Notes: a model not told the origin generated them from the sequence alone. A stretch of DNA of 64,000 bases from Chionis minor (GCA_013398295.1 VZSF01003599.1:2334206-2398205); one strand, 5' to 3'; shown: positions 31,561 through 43,760, counted from the first letter of the stretch. Numbers and translations are program-made.

Positions 31561-33787
31561 GGAAGGTGACGGACATGTCTGGACTATATCATCTTGTCAG
31601 TTAACAAACCCCAACTGGCACCTCCTGCGGTTCAGCTCCCGGCTGCTGGAGATCACCTGACAGCCCAGGCGCTGCCGTGACGTCTGGCTTTGCTCCGCAA
31701 TTCCAGTGTGTCCTACACGGCCTGCCACACGTGTCCCTCTGTACGGATGCAGCACAAAAGGCTCCCTCATCCAGAATACAAGGGGGAGATAAGAGGTCTG
31801 GACTGCTTCATCCACAGGCCTGTCTTCCCTGTCCTACACCGAAGAAGGTTCCCTGTCCTACACCATGGTGGAGACATTTAATCCCATACAGCTTCCACAG
31901 GGCCTCCATCCCAAACCACCCAGCTCTCTGGATTTTTGCACTTCCCACCAAATGCCCCTTGCTGGAGATGGCAGATTACCGACAGATCAGAAGGAAACTT
32001 CATTGCCAGGCTTTGGAGGTCTCGCTGTCCAAAGCATTTTTGAGGAATGTTGAGGAAGCAGATCCGAGAGCGGTGTTGGGACCAAATGAGCATCTGACCC
32101 CTGGAGGGGACCTGAGTGGGATAAAAAGATTGAAAAGACCAGTGTGTGAGGAAGGAGTTCTCATGGGATCCCTTTTGAGAGGAAAGCCTGGAAATACTCG
32201 TCTGACGAAGTGTGCGCTTGATTGGCAGCTGTAGACTTTCCAAAATATTGCGAGTTAGAGGCTGTACTGCTTGTTCTTGGGCTTTGACTGGCTATGTATC
32301 TGTCAACCCTTCATGAAGATTTGCTTTTCTCAGTGAGATGTTGTCACATGCAGAAACGCTACGACTGACTCTGTGGCTGAAGTACGTCTCAGGAGATGGA
32401 GTTTCACGTTTCCCTTGAAGTCAAAGCTGTGACTCCTGGTGCCCTGAGCTGCTGGGCAGCTCTGCTGGGTTTCTCAACAGCCACCCTGGATAATTGTATT
32501 ACCAAAAATTTGGAGGTCTGCTTGGCTGAAGGGTGTAACACAAGAAAACGCTCCTTTTGTCCTCCTGTAGCTCCTGGGAAGTTTGGTTATAGGATCCCAA
32601 GGAAGGCACAAGGACCAAAAAGATACTATGACTGCTAGAGACAATCCCACCACGGCTCCAGATCTAATTACCTGTAAGGTCTGGAGTTGATGAATTCAGC
32701 CTTTGGGGAAGGGTGTCAGGTCTCATTTATCACCGAACAAGAGAGAAACGGAACAGTCTCTCCTGTTCTTCTTCAGCCCACCATGTGGGATCTCCTCCGG
32801 AGATGCTACGTCCACTCAGCCCTGGTTATGCCCTAGCTGGTGCTTGGCCGAGGCTGTGTCTTGGTCAAGGCATGTGTTGGGGAGCATGGGGAGCTCCCAC
32901 CAGCCCGTAGGCTTGTTCCCACCTTGTTATGTGTGTTTACTTTGTCATTGCTCTTCCTTCTTCATGCTCGTAGTGTCCCTCCGGCACACCTGCAGACAGA
33001 AGGGCAGCCAGCGATGCTGCTGGAGAAGCATCTTTGCTCCTTTGATAAATTCTCTGCATTAAATTGTCTTTTATTTTTCTTGTTTGTTTTCCATTTTGTT
33101 GCTGCTCGGCAAATTCCCTGTTGCTCTGTACCAAGCCATGCTGTCTCTACCTTTGCATCCTTCATGTCAGAGATGCATTTTTGTTCAAAAGCGAGAGGAA
33201 ATTGGGTTCACAAAGGGAAATCCCTTACAGACGCACTTGTGGAATGGCAGCGTGTTGTATATAAAAGGCGCAGCTAAGGAGAGGTTTGGGACTTTTGCCA
33301 CGTTTTGTTTATGCTGCAGAAATGTATCCTCCAGGTCTGATCAATGAGGCTCCAAAATGAGGAATAATCTTGCATGGCCTCAGCCGGCACTAAAGTGTAC
33401 AGCAATCCAGTTCTTCCTCCCAGGCTGGATGCATGTCATATTTCATGACAGAATGACATCCCCGTCAGACAATCTGTTGCTGTTGTGGCATTTCTAATAC
33501 ACCTCGTCCTTTGGTACGCGCTCACTCAGCGTCCAGCAAGGTCAAGATAATCTAGAGGAAATCAGCTGTCACACGCCAGGGTCCCAGACGGGCAGTGAAC
33601 AGGGAAACAGTGATTTGAGTAGTCTTCTACAAGCTCACCTGGGTTGGAAACCTCACCCAAGAGGATACTAAAACTCTCTTTCTCTGCCTGTAACCCAGAG
33701 CACCAAGTGCCTGATCGGCCGGGCTGTGAGGCATGAGGTGTAGTTGTTGGCCAAGCAACCGTATGGCTCGCTGAACGGTAGCCTGAG
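31561..33787. other. Non-coding spacer of mixed composition
   Basis: Open frames of up to about 185 codons occur, notably 31677-32234, but the peptides are unfamiliar and lack domain structure. The opposite strand is also open. This could contain an old, unrecognised repeat. 16-base direct copies at 31825-31864 are listed separately. 33370-33480 is AT-rich and complex. Confidence 0.45.
31825..31864. repeat. 16-bp direct repeat, 24-bp period
   Basis: TTCCCTGTCCTACACC occurs at 31825-31840 and again, identical, at 31849-31864, separated by GAAGAAGG. It is a short local duplication. Confidence 0.8.
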
Positions 33788-33818
33788 CACCAGGTCTCTG
33801 ACTATTAGAGACCTGGTG
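33788..33818. repeat. Perfect 12-bp inverted repeat (hairpin)
   Basis: CACCAGGTCTCT (33788-33799) is the exact complement of AGAGACCTGGTG (33807-33818), with the 7-base spacer GACTATT. A G-T wobble and an A-T pair can extend the stem into the spacer. The stem does not continue outward, so it is shorter than a microRNA precursor. It lies in sequence that carries no recognised repeat. Confidence 0.75.
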
Positions 33819-34904
33819 GCTTTCGTGGGGTCTTCTCCTTTGACCATCGCGGCAGCTCCCTGGGCTACAGCTCGAGGGGCTCCACCTGAGGGGTGGCTGC
33901 TGGGTCAGGGCTTGGCAGCATCGTGTATTTTGGCTCCTAAGAGCTGCTCAGTTCCCCGTCAGACCGCGCAGTGTGGAGGAAGCAGCACTCGCTGCCTTTG
34001 CTCGGAGCTGCGGCACGCGTGCCGGCACCAGCGCGGTGCCGAGTCCTGTCGCCGCTCGTGATGCTGCTGGGAGCCAGGGGCGTTGGGCATCTCTGGGCTC
34101 GGGCCCTTCCCTGGCTGCAGCTGCGGGATGCGGCTCTCCCGGGAATGCCCTGGAGCGACTTCTGTCTTCTGGACACTTGCAGGTCTGGTGGCCGCCCCCT
34201 CGCTTGGGGTAGGTGTGAGCCCCACAGAGCCCACCTGCTGCGCTGGGCCAGCTCTCTTCATCCCTCTTCCCAGCACCGGGGGGTTTACTTTCCCTGGTCT
34301 CTCTCTTTCCAGCTAGGACTTCCCCTGGATCAGGGTTTGCCTGGAGCCCAGCAGCACCCTATGGATGAAACCGTTTTCCTAGCGGAGCAGCTCCTGAGGG
34401 TTCCTGCTCCCCGCCTGGGCTGCGCCTGGGGGTGCAGAGGTTGGAGATGGGATGGGTGATGGTGGGTGCCCCTTCGCACCCACCGGGGAAAGCCGGCTCC
34501 CCTCCCTGCAGCCCCCCGGGGTTAGCAAAACTAGTCCGGAACATCGCCTTTTGGAGGAAAAGGGGTTTCTTTCTGGGGTAGGAAACGTCTTGATGAGGCG
34601 GGAGGCCAGAAGCGAGGTCTCCCCGCTCCCAGCCCGTGGAGGGACCTCTCCTGGGAATCCGCCATCGACCACTTCTCTTCTGTCCCCCGGTGATGAAGGG
34701 GCCGGGTGATGCTCGGGGACACCCAGGCGTCCCCGTCGGTGTCGTGCCGGTGCCCTCTTGTGGAAACCGGGAAAACATTCGAGAAAATATGTTGGTGCTG
34801 GGCTGGGTGCGGAGAGTGGAAACCCACCTGTGGGAGCAGGGTGGGCTGCGCGTTTCCCCCCTCCACCTCCAGATCCGCACCATGCCCAGCCCTCCAGACT
34901 GCTG
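33819..34904. other. GC-rich non-coding spacer
   Basis: CpG-rich in parts (33940-34170). Long frames are open on both strands at once, which points to composition rather than coding. No recognisable domain, RNA or transposon. Confidence 0.5.
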
Positions 34905-35182
34905 CCCGAGTGCCTTTTCTATTGCTGTTATTAATAGAGTGAGGAAAATTGTATTAATTTACTTAGCCCGGGAGGCAGGGGCTCCCAGCATTCCAATCCT
35001 GCCCCTCAGTGCAGACCCTTGGTCACTAAATCCCTGCGTGGTGACAGTAATCCACACTTTAAGTGGATAAAGCTTGCAAAGTGCCTTCTGCGCCGCCTTG
35101 CTCTTATTCTGCTGTAATTGCCTTTTACCTGGCAGCAAATACCTTTATCAACAGTGACACAAACTTTGGCTTTCTTCTTGAA
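34905..35182. promoter_or_regulatory. AT-rich candidate conserved non-coding element
   Basis: Complex AT-rich sequence contains TTATTAATAG, GTATTAATTTAC and AGTAATCCAC cores and lies directly beside a CR1 insertion. It has no coding or repeat signature. The regulatory reading is inferred. Confidence 0.3.
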
Positions 35183-35570
35183 ATCATAGAATCATAGCAC
35201 AGTTTGGGTTGGAAAGGACCTTTAGGGGCCACCTAGTCCAACCCCCCTGCCATGGGCAGGGACATCTTCAACCAGAGCAGGTTGCTCAGAGCCCCGTCCA
35301 ACCTGACCTGGAATGGTTCCAGGGATGGGGCAGCCACCACCTCTCTGGGCAACCTGGGCCAGTGTTTCACCACCCTCATTGTAAAAAATGTCTTCCTTAT
35401 ATCTGATCCGAATCTCCCCTCTTTTGGTTTAAAGCCATTGCCCCTTGTCCTGTTGCAACAGGCCCTGCGAAAAGTTTGTCCCCATCTTTCCTGTAGACCC
35501 CCTTTAAGTACTGGAAGGCCACAACAGGGTCTCCCTGGAGCCTTCTCTTCTCCAGGCTGAACAACCGTGG
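35183..35570 (-). mobile_element. CR1 LINE, 5'-truncated, minus strand
   Basis: On the minus strand it ends at 35183 with the tail CTATGATTCTATGATTT, preceded by GGTCCTTTCCAACCC. The GACTAGGTGGCCCCTAAAGG and GGGGCAATGGCTTTAAACC blocks follow upstream. Similarity stops near 35570 after CAGCCTGGAGAAGAGAAGG. It belongs to the same subfamily as the 15575 and 62550 copies. It has no coding capacity. Confidence 0.94.
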
Positions 35571-37258
35571 TGCTGAGCCCACCAGGTATTTCGCGTAGCC
35601 GCAGCGCAGGCGCAGAGCCACCGCTTCGGCCACCTCCGGAAAATGCCGGTGGTTGGACGTGCCCATGGGACCGCGGTGCCGACGCGTTGGCTCGTGCCCT
35701 CACAGCCCAGCACCACCCCTCTGTCGCGCTCGGGCAGCTCCAGCCGCGACGGGCCATGACCAACAGCTGCCCTGGAGCAAACCTGCTGGTGCCCAGCACC
35801 TTCTGACCCCACCAACCCCCTCGCTTCCAGGCCCCTTCCTAACATCTGGCCTGCGCAGGAGATGCCAGCCCAGCACCATCGCTCCGTTTTCCATCCTCTG
35901 TGCCGGTTTCCCAGCCCTGCGGGACCCTGGTGAGCCACGTGTCCGTCTCCCACCTCCGCTGCGGGAACAGCTCAGGCAGTGGATCTAGTGCTGCTGCTCG
36001 GGAAGCCCCAGTCCCACAGCTTCCCCGAGTTAAAGCTCTCCTTATCTTCTCCACGTTTCCCTCCTATCTCATTTATTAATAGCCGCCTCCTGAAAAAATA
36101 GCCTCTGTTTTAAATTTCTAGAGTGTTAACTATTAAAACCAACCATCTCCTCCCGCATCTCCCAGGCGCTTCGCAGCTTCTCTTCGTTCCATGCTTTCCT
36201 GGAAAGCAGTGTCTGCAGAAGCCCAGGCATGTTGGCAGAGGTCACTGGTGGCTGCCCGAGGCAGGGGCTGTGCGTCGTCGGAGGCGGAAGGGAGCCGGAG
36301 TTGTGGGAGCTGTGTGTCGAATCAATCTGGAGTCCTTGGAGTGACTCGCTGTCCCTCCTGCATCGTGCCTGTCTGTGCGGTCACCAATACTCATTTCTGC
36401 TTGTCTATTCAGAGGAATTGGTTCTCCAGGCCAGGACTTGTAGCTCTGGGATCATCTCGCAGCCTCTAGGATATCAAGACCCATACCGTGTCTGAACCCC
36501 GACAGCCCTGAATTGATTTCCGTTTGGTGAGGGACAATACTGTATTTTGGATGTTGTGTACAGGGAATTCAGTCTTGGGAGCCAGACTTGTTCGGAGCCA
36601 GATTTGAACAGGGATGGGGAGCTGCGCCCTTCCTCGCGCGCTCCGAGAGGCTCAGCTCTCGTTCAGAGCCAAGAGGTACAACTGCAGAAATGTCATTGAC
36701 ATTGCAAAACCCTCCAAAGCAGAGTTCCTGGCAAAATTGCCAGCTCCGTGGGTAGGATGCCTGAGCAGCCTCCACGGGGATCTGTCACTGAATAATAAAT
36801 GTTTCTTTGCCCGGATGGTTGCGAGGACACTGGAGGAGATCGATACGGCACGCTCTCCTCGCTGGGGTAGCCTTGAACCCTAAAGAGAAAACTAATTGGC
36901 AGCCAGCTCCCAGCACATCGCCTCGGGATGCTCCAAAGAGCTGGAAGTTGCTGGGTAGCAGCTGGGAGCAGGGCGATGTGCCGGCTTGGACCGCCTGGGG
37001 AAGGGCGCAGGGTCTGGGCATCGTCCGTGGGTGATGAACCAGGGCTGGTGTGGAGCCCTGAGCAGGGGCTGGTGCCGAGGAGGCCACCTCTGCTTGCAAA
37101 CGGGCCATATATTGTCCAGAGCAAAATAATGACGTGGCAAAAGCCATGACTGGGTCTGGAGAAATAATAACGATAAAGGCAATGGCAGGTGGAGGAAAAT
37201 ATGCACCCAGCTGGTTCCTTCACAAGGGTGAGAGAGGCAGAGGGAATTGCTCTGTTGA
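35571..37258. other. Non-coding spacer
   Basis: 35571-36000 is GC-rich and 36050-36140 AT-rich; the rest is mixed. No supported exon, RNA gene or transposon. Frames open on both strands at 36690-37150 have no recognisable domain. Confidence 0.5.
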
Positions 37259-37293
37259 GATAATCCATTTTGGATTATCCAAATTTGGATTAT
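37259..37293. promoter_or_regulatory. K50-homeodomain and CArG site cluster
   Basis: Three TAATCC/GGATTA sites lie at 37261-37266, 37272-37277 and 37287-37292; this is the consensus for bicoid-class (K50) homeodomain factors such as OTX, CRX, PITX and GSC. The first two form a 9-bp inverted repeat, GATAATCCA/TGGATTATC. Between the second and third sits CCAAATTTGG (37279-37288), a perfect match to the SRF CArG consensus CC(A/T)6GG. The direct repeat TTTGGATTAT at 37269-37278 and 37284-37293 suggests a local duplication made part of it. The motifs are visible; the regulatory role is inferred. Confidence 0.4.
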
Positions 37294-39990
37294 TTGGGTG
37301 ATCCAAATACCTCCAATACCGTACCAAGGGCTTACAGGTGTCCGTCCATATCGTCCCGGAGGAGGTGCTCGTTCCTGGGGGTCCTCACACCGTGGGAGCA
37401 ACGTGATCATATCATCAAAGTCCAGACGGGGTGTGCTCAAGCCATCCAAAAAGGAGGTGACCAGAACCGGCCCTTCTTTGGGGACTGTGTGGAAATAAGG
37501 GCGTTAGACTGAGGGATCACTGCTGGTTCCCGGGGCCCTCCCTTCAAGGGGTGTAAGGGCCTATTAGCCAGAAAAAAGGGCGATTCTGCTCCGCATTAAG
37601 AAGCGTAAAGGAAATTAGTTGTTTTCACGGCATCAGAACAGCTGAAGGAAGCTGGTGGACTCCGGTCTCCCCGGGCCTGACTTGCTGGCCCGCGGCGGGG
37701 CGGGAGGTAACCTCGGCAAGAGCAGCGACCGAAGCAGCTGCAAACAAATCCTTTAAGGACTCTCCTGACATAAATAAACATGGAAAATAAATGATGTCCC
37801 CGGCACTCTGCCCTCGACTGATGGGAAACAAGCTGCATTAACATAGCGGTTCGATAACCTGGAAGAGCTTCAGAAGAGACCTGCTCGCCAGCCCCGGGCG
37901 CAGGGGGAGCGCTGCCTGCGAGCGTGCAAAACGAGGTTAGGAAATGTGGCAGAGCACGAAACGACGGGGTGAGAAAGTATTTGAAAACAGAATTGGGAGC
38001 GATGATGGTTTTCCTGCGAGGAAGAGCAGAAAGGAGGCGTCTGTAGCTGGTGGTGGATGTGGAAGGTGAGGGCAAGGGTGTCAGGTTTGAACCCTGAACT
38101 TTGGAGCTGTGACCGGGGAAAGTCACCCGGGGTTTCTGTCCATCACATGAGTATTAATTGTGCTTCCTGCAGGGGAATACGCTGAGAGTTAAGATGAGGG
38201 CACATAAAGTCTCCCAGGGGACCTAGTGATGTAAATCCCATCCCCAAAGGTGCAGAAGTAGGTGTCTAGGCAGAGGGGGCTGCTGGGGGGGGGGGGGGGN
38301 AACTTCATCCCCAGCCCACCCTGCTCCTTCCTGCTTCCCACCGCGCCAGCCCATCTCCTGCTTCATCCTTTAATTAGACAGGACGGGGCGTTACCCCGGT
38401 ATTCAGCGCTCCCTGAAAGCTTCTCTCTTAGGCAGCCTCTGGATGGATCGGAGGGCTTGCTGCTCCTTTTATTCAGACTGTTGCATTTCTCCGGCTTCTC
38501 TAGAAAATTCCCTTTGTTCATTAAAGGACCTGTCTGTTAGGGCCCAGATGGCTGCTTTTCTCTCGGCTTTAGACATCGCCTGCTTAATTTCCCTGGTGCC
38601 CTGCCAGCCCTGCGCCGGGGAGGGGGAAGGAGACGGTGCGGCGGCGGCAGCACGGCCGAGAGGCTCTTGCAAGGGCTTCCCCAGCAACGTCCCTGCCTGC
38701 GGGGACAGCTCTGGGCACGACAGGGAAGAGCAAAACCTGCCATGGTCTGGTGGAGTGATGGCTGGAGGACTCTTCCCACCCACTCAGGGTCTCCTGGTGA
38801 TCCTGTTTCTCCCCTTTGCCCTACCAAAACAGCACCCGGGGGGGGGGGGACGCGGTCCTGGCGCTCCCATCTCTGACAGCCTTTTCCAATTTCCAGCCTT
38901 GTATTAGTGCTGTTTTCTTGTGCTTTGAATTTCACTCCTAACGTTAACTCTTGATGTTGGATGCGATGCCCAGGATCCACGCCTGTGGCAGGCGTTGGGT
39001 GCCCAAGGCATCCCCGGGCATCGCCGTCCTTGCGTGCCAAGAAAGGGCTGGGCACCCCAAAAACGCCCCACCATCAGGGTCCAGGACAAGAAAACCAGGC
39101 ATGGCTGAAAGCAGTGCAGCGTTTTAGGCAGGGGGGGGGAGTGCTGCGACCCTGGCTGGGTTTTGGGGGAGAGGGGGAGGCTCTGCAGGGACGTGCCCTG
39201 CTCTGCTGTGGATTCAAGAGCGAGAAAGCCAGGCTGAGGGTTTCCTTGGCGCTGGAGGGAAGGCGTGTTACGATCAGGCAATGCCTAAGTATTTTTTATA
39301 GAGTGACTTTTAACGTGCAGCTCCATTCCAGGGAAAATGTTGTTTGGGAGGAGGGCTGGTGTGTGATAGCAGCGCTCCATCAAGGTGGCTGACAGCAGTG
39401 CCCTGCCGCGGAGGCAACGCCGTGCGCCTTTGCTCAGCCGTGCGTTTTGCAGCCCTCTCTGCTCCCCTCCTAAAGCCGCTTTCGCAGGAGGGCTTCCTCC
39501 AGGAAGGCAAACCTGCAAAAGTTGGTTTGGTGACTCAGCTGCCGTCCGCCTGTGTTGATGTCTTAACTGCAGAGGGAGGCTCAGGACCCACTAAAACAAA
39601 CCACATCTTCACTTCGTGGCAATTCTCTATTCCGTCGCTGCAGGCAGCATCGGAGATAAGTGGCCTCGTTGATGAGGGGGTGGTGGCGGCTTTTATGGAA
39701 TCGACCTCTTGCTCATTTTCACTGCCTTATCCATGTGGCAGGGCTGAGGCTCCCTGCCCTGTGCCTTCAGGTGCACCTTGCTGTTTTATGTAGTAGGACG
39801 AGTTTTGACCCGAGATGGGCGAGGGATGCGCCCATTGCAGGTGCATCGGGGATCTGATGTGCTGCCGAGGTGCCGGACACCGTCTCCCACTGGAGGAGGA
39901 AGTTCAGCAGGGGCTTGATGCTGCAGAACCGCTCTGGTCCCCCGCGCCGCAGCTGCCCTTCTTTGGGGTACCACCTCCCCTTCACGTTTC
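37294..39990. other. Non-coding spacer with a poly-G join
   Basis: No gene is supported. A 15-G run (38285-38299) ends in a single N (38300), a likely assembly join. 38580-38900 is GC-rich. G tracts at 39158-39190 (GGG-TTTT-GGGGG-AGA-GGGGG...GGG) could form a G-quadruplex. Open frames around 38440-39400 are composition-driven. Confidence 0.5.
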
Positions 39991-40560
39991 GGATGTAATG
40001 CAGAAGTGCATCTTATCCTGAACCCATCTTGACGCAGTCGTGCTAAATCTAAAGCTTACCTTGGCCCGGCAGCCCAATGCACGAGTTCGCTCACTCATTT
40101 TTTGTCTCAGCATCCCTTGAGCACACCTGGGTTCGGATTAACCTCCTTCATCTCCCCCTTTACCCTTTTTGGTTGGTCCAGATATCCATGCTGTGCTTCC
40201 TAAGAGAGGAGAGGAGTCGTCCCTCGCTTCCCCTAAAGGACCCTTGACATTAACATTTCATTTCCAGGTGATGGGTGCACTTAATTTAATTCCTTTCCTC
40301 TTATTCCAAGGCAACTGCAGAGCAAAAGCCTCTCGTGGGAGCGCTTGGCCGCAGCTTGGGCCGGGCTCCGCACGCATCTGGGCCATCTCCCTGCTTCCAG
40401 AGTGCTAATTCGGGAGCCTGGGGGGCTGCCGGTCTCAGGGCAGCACTGGAAAATAATTGCTGCCGTGGTTGAGTTATGGTAGGATGTTATTTGCAATGTA
40501 TTAAATTATGTTAAGTGCCTAAATATATGCTCTTATTGAAGTATTTGTATAAATCCACCT
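39991..40560. promoter_or_regulatory. AT-rich candidate element
   Basis: The 40440-40560 part is AT-rich and complex (TTATTTGCAATG, TATTAAATTATG, CTAAATATATG), and 40000-40130 is similar. There is no repeat or coding signal. The GC-richer middle has no recognised content. Confidence 0.2.
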
Positions 40561-42589
40561 GCGTGCCCTGGTGTTAGCTCTCGTCTGTCCCCATTCTGCC
40601 TCCCTGCTCACAAAGGGAGAAGTGTGGCTTTCACCTGACGGCTTCTCCGTTTGGGATTTTGCCGAGCACACCTTCACCCTCGTAAAGCCAAACGCTGCGG
40701 GCTGGCCCGGCGGTGCCCACGCAGCGAAGCAGCCGGCAGCTCCGCGACGCCGGAGCTCAGCAGCTGGGCGGGTTTGCCGGTAGGCAAAATTCAACCCCTG
40801 CACAAACTAAATCTGCTTTCCTTCCTTCAAACACGAGGCTGGGGATGGGATGGGTGGCTTGCTCCCGCTCTGCTGCGTGGGGGAGGCAAGAGCCATTCCC
40901 AGAGGATGCTTATTCTCGATACAGTTCAGCGCAACGCTCCCAAAGCCATCCAAAAGGATGGGTCATAGGGTTTGATAGGGTTTGCATCAACCTTTCATGG
41001 ATTTTAAGGAAGTCCTTTACTAGCTCAGGTCTTTGGCTTCCCACCCATTGTGATAGGCTTTTAGCAAAAGGCTTTGAAATCTTCTGATTTCATAGAAAAA
41101 TGAGCATTGGTGGCTACTGCGAAAGGGATGCCAGAGGGCAGGCAGGTTTTCCTGGCACAGCCCGGTTTGCTGTGTCCACCAGCAAGCCAGGGGCTGAGCT
41201 GGGAGCGGCCGGACCCGCGGCCAAGCCTGCGCTGGGCAAACCTGGCTGTTGCCACCCGAAATGAGGAGCTGACCTCGGCTGTAGCAGCAAAAGCACTGTC
41301 AGGTCCGCATTAACCAGCCGTCACCGGCGATGTGACGTTCCCGATAGGTGAGCGGCGAAACGGCTAATGACTTCTGCCATTTGACAAATGTTTCCTGACA
41401 CTGCCGGGGAGGTCATCGTTATTTCCCCCAGAGCCATTTGTCTTCTCGTCCCCAGCGTGTTTGCATTCCAGCCGCATCCCGCCTTCCCCGGCTCTGCACA
41501 GCAGCCGGCGCCTGGGAGATGCTGCCCGTGCCGGGGGCGAGGGGGGGCTGAATTCAGCGCTCTGCACCCCGTGTCCGGCGCTGTTTGAAACCCCCACTGA
41601 GTGCGGGCGGCCGAGAGAAGGTGTCCATGGGAGGGAGGCTGCTGCCTGCGCCCTCAAAAACAACCCGCTGTGTGGGAGGGGAGCCCAGGGGATGGTGGGC
41701 CACCAGCGGGAAACCCCCTTGGCGTGTGCCCGGATGCCCTTCTGCCATCGCTGGAAACCTGCACCCTATTTTCCGAGTTGCTCCGTGGCTCCAACATCCT
41801 GGGTGATGCATCGGGTAGCTCCTGTAGGTGATGCAGCTGTTGTCCAAGCCTTCTCCGTGCCACTGGGGGGCCGTGCTCCTGCTCCTGCCCGTGCTTCCTC
41901 CGCTCACGGCAGCCGCTGCCGTGCTGAATAATTGACAAAATAGCTGCCTGGCTTTGAGGAGCTGCTGCTGCCCACCACGCTGTGCCTGCGCCGGCTGGCA
42001 CGGGACAGGGCACACGCCGGGAAGCTTTCATCTGCTGCCGGTGGCTGAGCAGGAGGACAGGCAGCGGGCCAGCAGCCCGGGCAGGTCGGCGTCGGGAAAT
42101 CAGTCACCCTGCGCCCAGGGGACAAGCCAGGGCTGGGACCTGCTGCTGCTCCCGGGAGCAGTGGAGATGCCCAGGTCGGAGCCAGCACTGCTGGTGTTTT
42201 GCCAGCATGAGCCCAGGGCTCGGCTGCCTGGCACGGGTCCCCCATCCTGAGCTGGACCTCGGCTTGGAGTACAGCATCCAGAGCCGCTGCACAATGGCAT
42301 GCGGACGGAGAATTATCTTCTCGAGCGCTCCTGGCCACCATCACTGGCGTGCCGCTGCCCTTCTGCCCGTACAGGGAGCAGAACGGAGGGTGGCACCTGA
42401 AGGAATTTGCACAGATGCAAAAATCCAGACCCAGCGAGCAACTCCCAGGCTAACACCACACCACACGACTTGGCCTCGCTGATGGCCCCCAGGCCGAGCC
42501 AGCGACCTGCACGGAAGGAGCATTCGGCGTGCGATGCCGTGTCCGCCAGTCCCTGCACAGGGCTCTCCGCTTCACATTGCATGCATCTT
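40561..42589. other. GC-rich non-coding spacer
   Basis: From 41300 to 42560 the sequence is GC-rich with many CpG and open frames on both strands, but no peptide is recognisable. No transposon or RNA gene is seen. A promoter is possible at 41440-41620 but nothing specific supports it. Confidence 0.5.
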
Positions 42590-43279
42590 TAGCAAAAGAT
42601 GGAAAACACGGTGAGCACCAGGCAGTTTTGCCTGCCAATCCATAATTTTGGCCTCATTCTTGGTTAAAACACTAACCTCAGCCATTTAAGACAAAAGAAA
42701 AACAAGGCAGTAAACAAAAGTCTCCAAGCAACGGAAGAGCAAGACCTCACAAACAAGATCAAGTAAGCCAGAGGAATCTGGAATTTTAATGTTGGAGGAA
42801 ATGCCTTTTCCTGGGTTTACTTCCCCACAAAGGGTAAAGCAGCTTCCAGCCAGCGCCGGGGGCTCCTTTCCTGGGGAGGGGGGTATCCGTGCGGAGGGCA
42901 GCAGGGAAAGCCAGGAGGTAGCCAAAGCATCCAGGAGGAGGGCAGGAAGGGCTGGATCCGGCCCTGCTGCAGAAGAGGCAGTGCTAGGTGGGTGCGGAGC
43001 CTGAAGGCATCGCTCCCGGTTTCCCTGAGCTTCACCACGGAGGGAGCGGAGCATGGCCATGCTGAAAAGGCAAGTTGAGGTGGAAATCTTGCAAGACGGA
43101 GGCGCTCTGCTAGGGAGAGCGTCACCACTTGGGAAGCCGGTGCGTGTTGGAAGCCATTCCCTTTATTATTCTTTTTTCCTCTCCTTGCTGTGCCGTGAGA
43201 TGGTTGGGCTTTTTCCAAATCGCTCCCATGCGATGGGTGGAGAGCTGGGGGGGCTGCGTTTCGCATTTCATAATCTGTG
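42590..43279. other. Spacer with a small AT-rich block
   Basis: 42590-42810 is A-rich and complex with a short hairpin, CAGGCA-GTTT-TGCCTG, near 42619-42634. 42830-43260 is GC-rich and unremarkable. No supported gene. Confidence 0.4.
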
Positions 43280-43760
43280 TGACTTGATTAATTCAGCCGT
43301 ATGTTAAAACCTCATGAAACTGGCCAATTTTGCTGAGGTTTAAAATAGATTATATCCATCTCCTAACATCAGTTTTGCAAATAACCACTTGGCAGCTTCT
43401 TAAAGAGTTAAAGATAGGGGATAGGCTGCACACTGCCAAGGAGAAGACATATTTAAAAGAGATAATATGTCTTCTGTGTGAGCCCAAATGAGGAAATAGA
43501 TGTTTGTGAAGCTCTTTAAAGCATGGTTATGTCAAGACCAAGAAGATCACATTTGTTTTTCATTTGTATGCAAGGTGAAGAAAGGACAAGCGATTTTTTT
43601 TCTCCTCCTCTGAACTCTTACAATCTTCCCCCGCAGAAATTGATGATAATTGCTGCAAAATGACCCAACTGGGTCAAGGTGTCATTTTGAACCCTAAGTA
43701 TCTTTCACTCGGTGAGAAATTCAAATGATTTGACTTTGACACCTTGGCAACCCATCACTG
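43280..43760. promoter_or_regulatory. AT-rich candidate conserved element with inverted repeat
   Basis: Complex AT-rich sequence holds TTAATTC, AATAGATTATATCC and a perfect 12-bp inverted repeat at 43442-43475, listed separately. Repeat and coding signals are absent. Of the AT-rich blocks it is one of the longest and most uniform. Conservation is untested. Confidence 0.3.
43442..43475. repeat. Perfect 12-bp inverted repeat
   Basis: AGAAGACATATT (43442-43453) is the exact complement of AATATGTCTTCT (43464-43475), with the 10-base spacer TAAAAGAGAT. It may form a hairpin in RNA or a paired binding site in DNA. The stem does not extend outward. Confidence 0.75.

Noticed and set aside
31677..32234. 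185-codon plus-strand frame
   Set aside because: No recognisable domain, the other strand is also open, and no splice or promoter context. Treated as chance.
38085..38100. GGTTTGAACCC, like a tRNA T-arm
   Set aside because: No acceptor stem, D-arm or anticodon arm around it.
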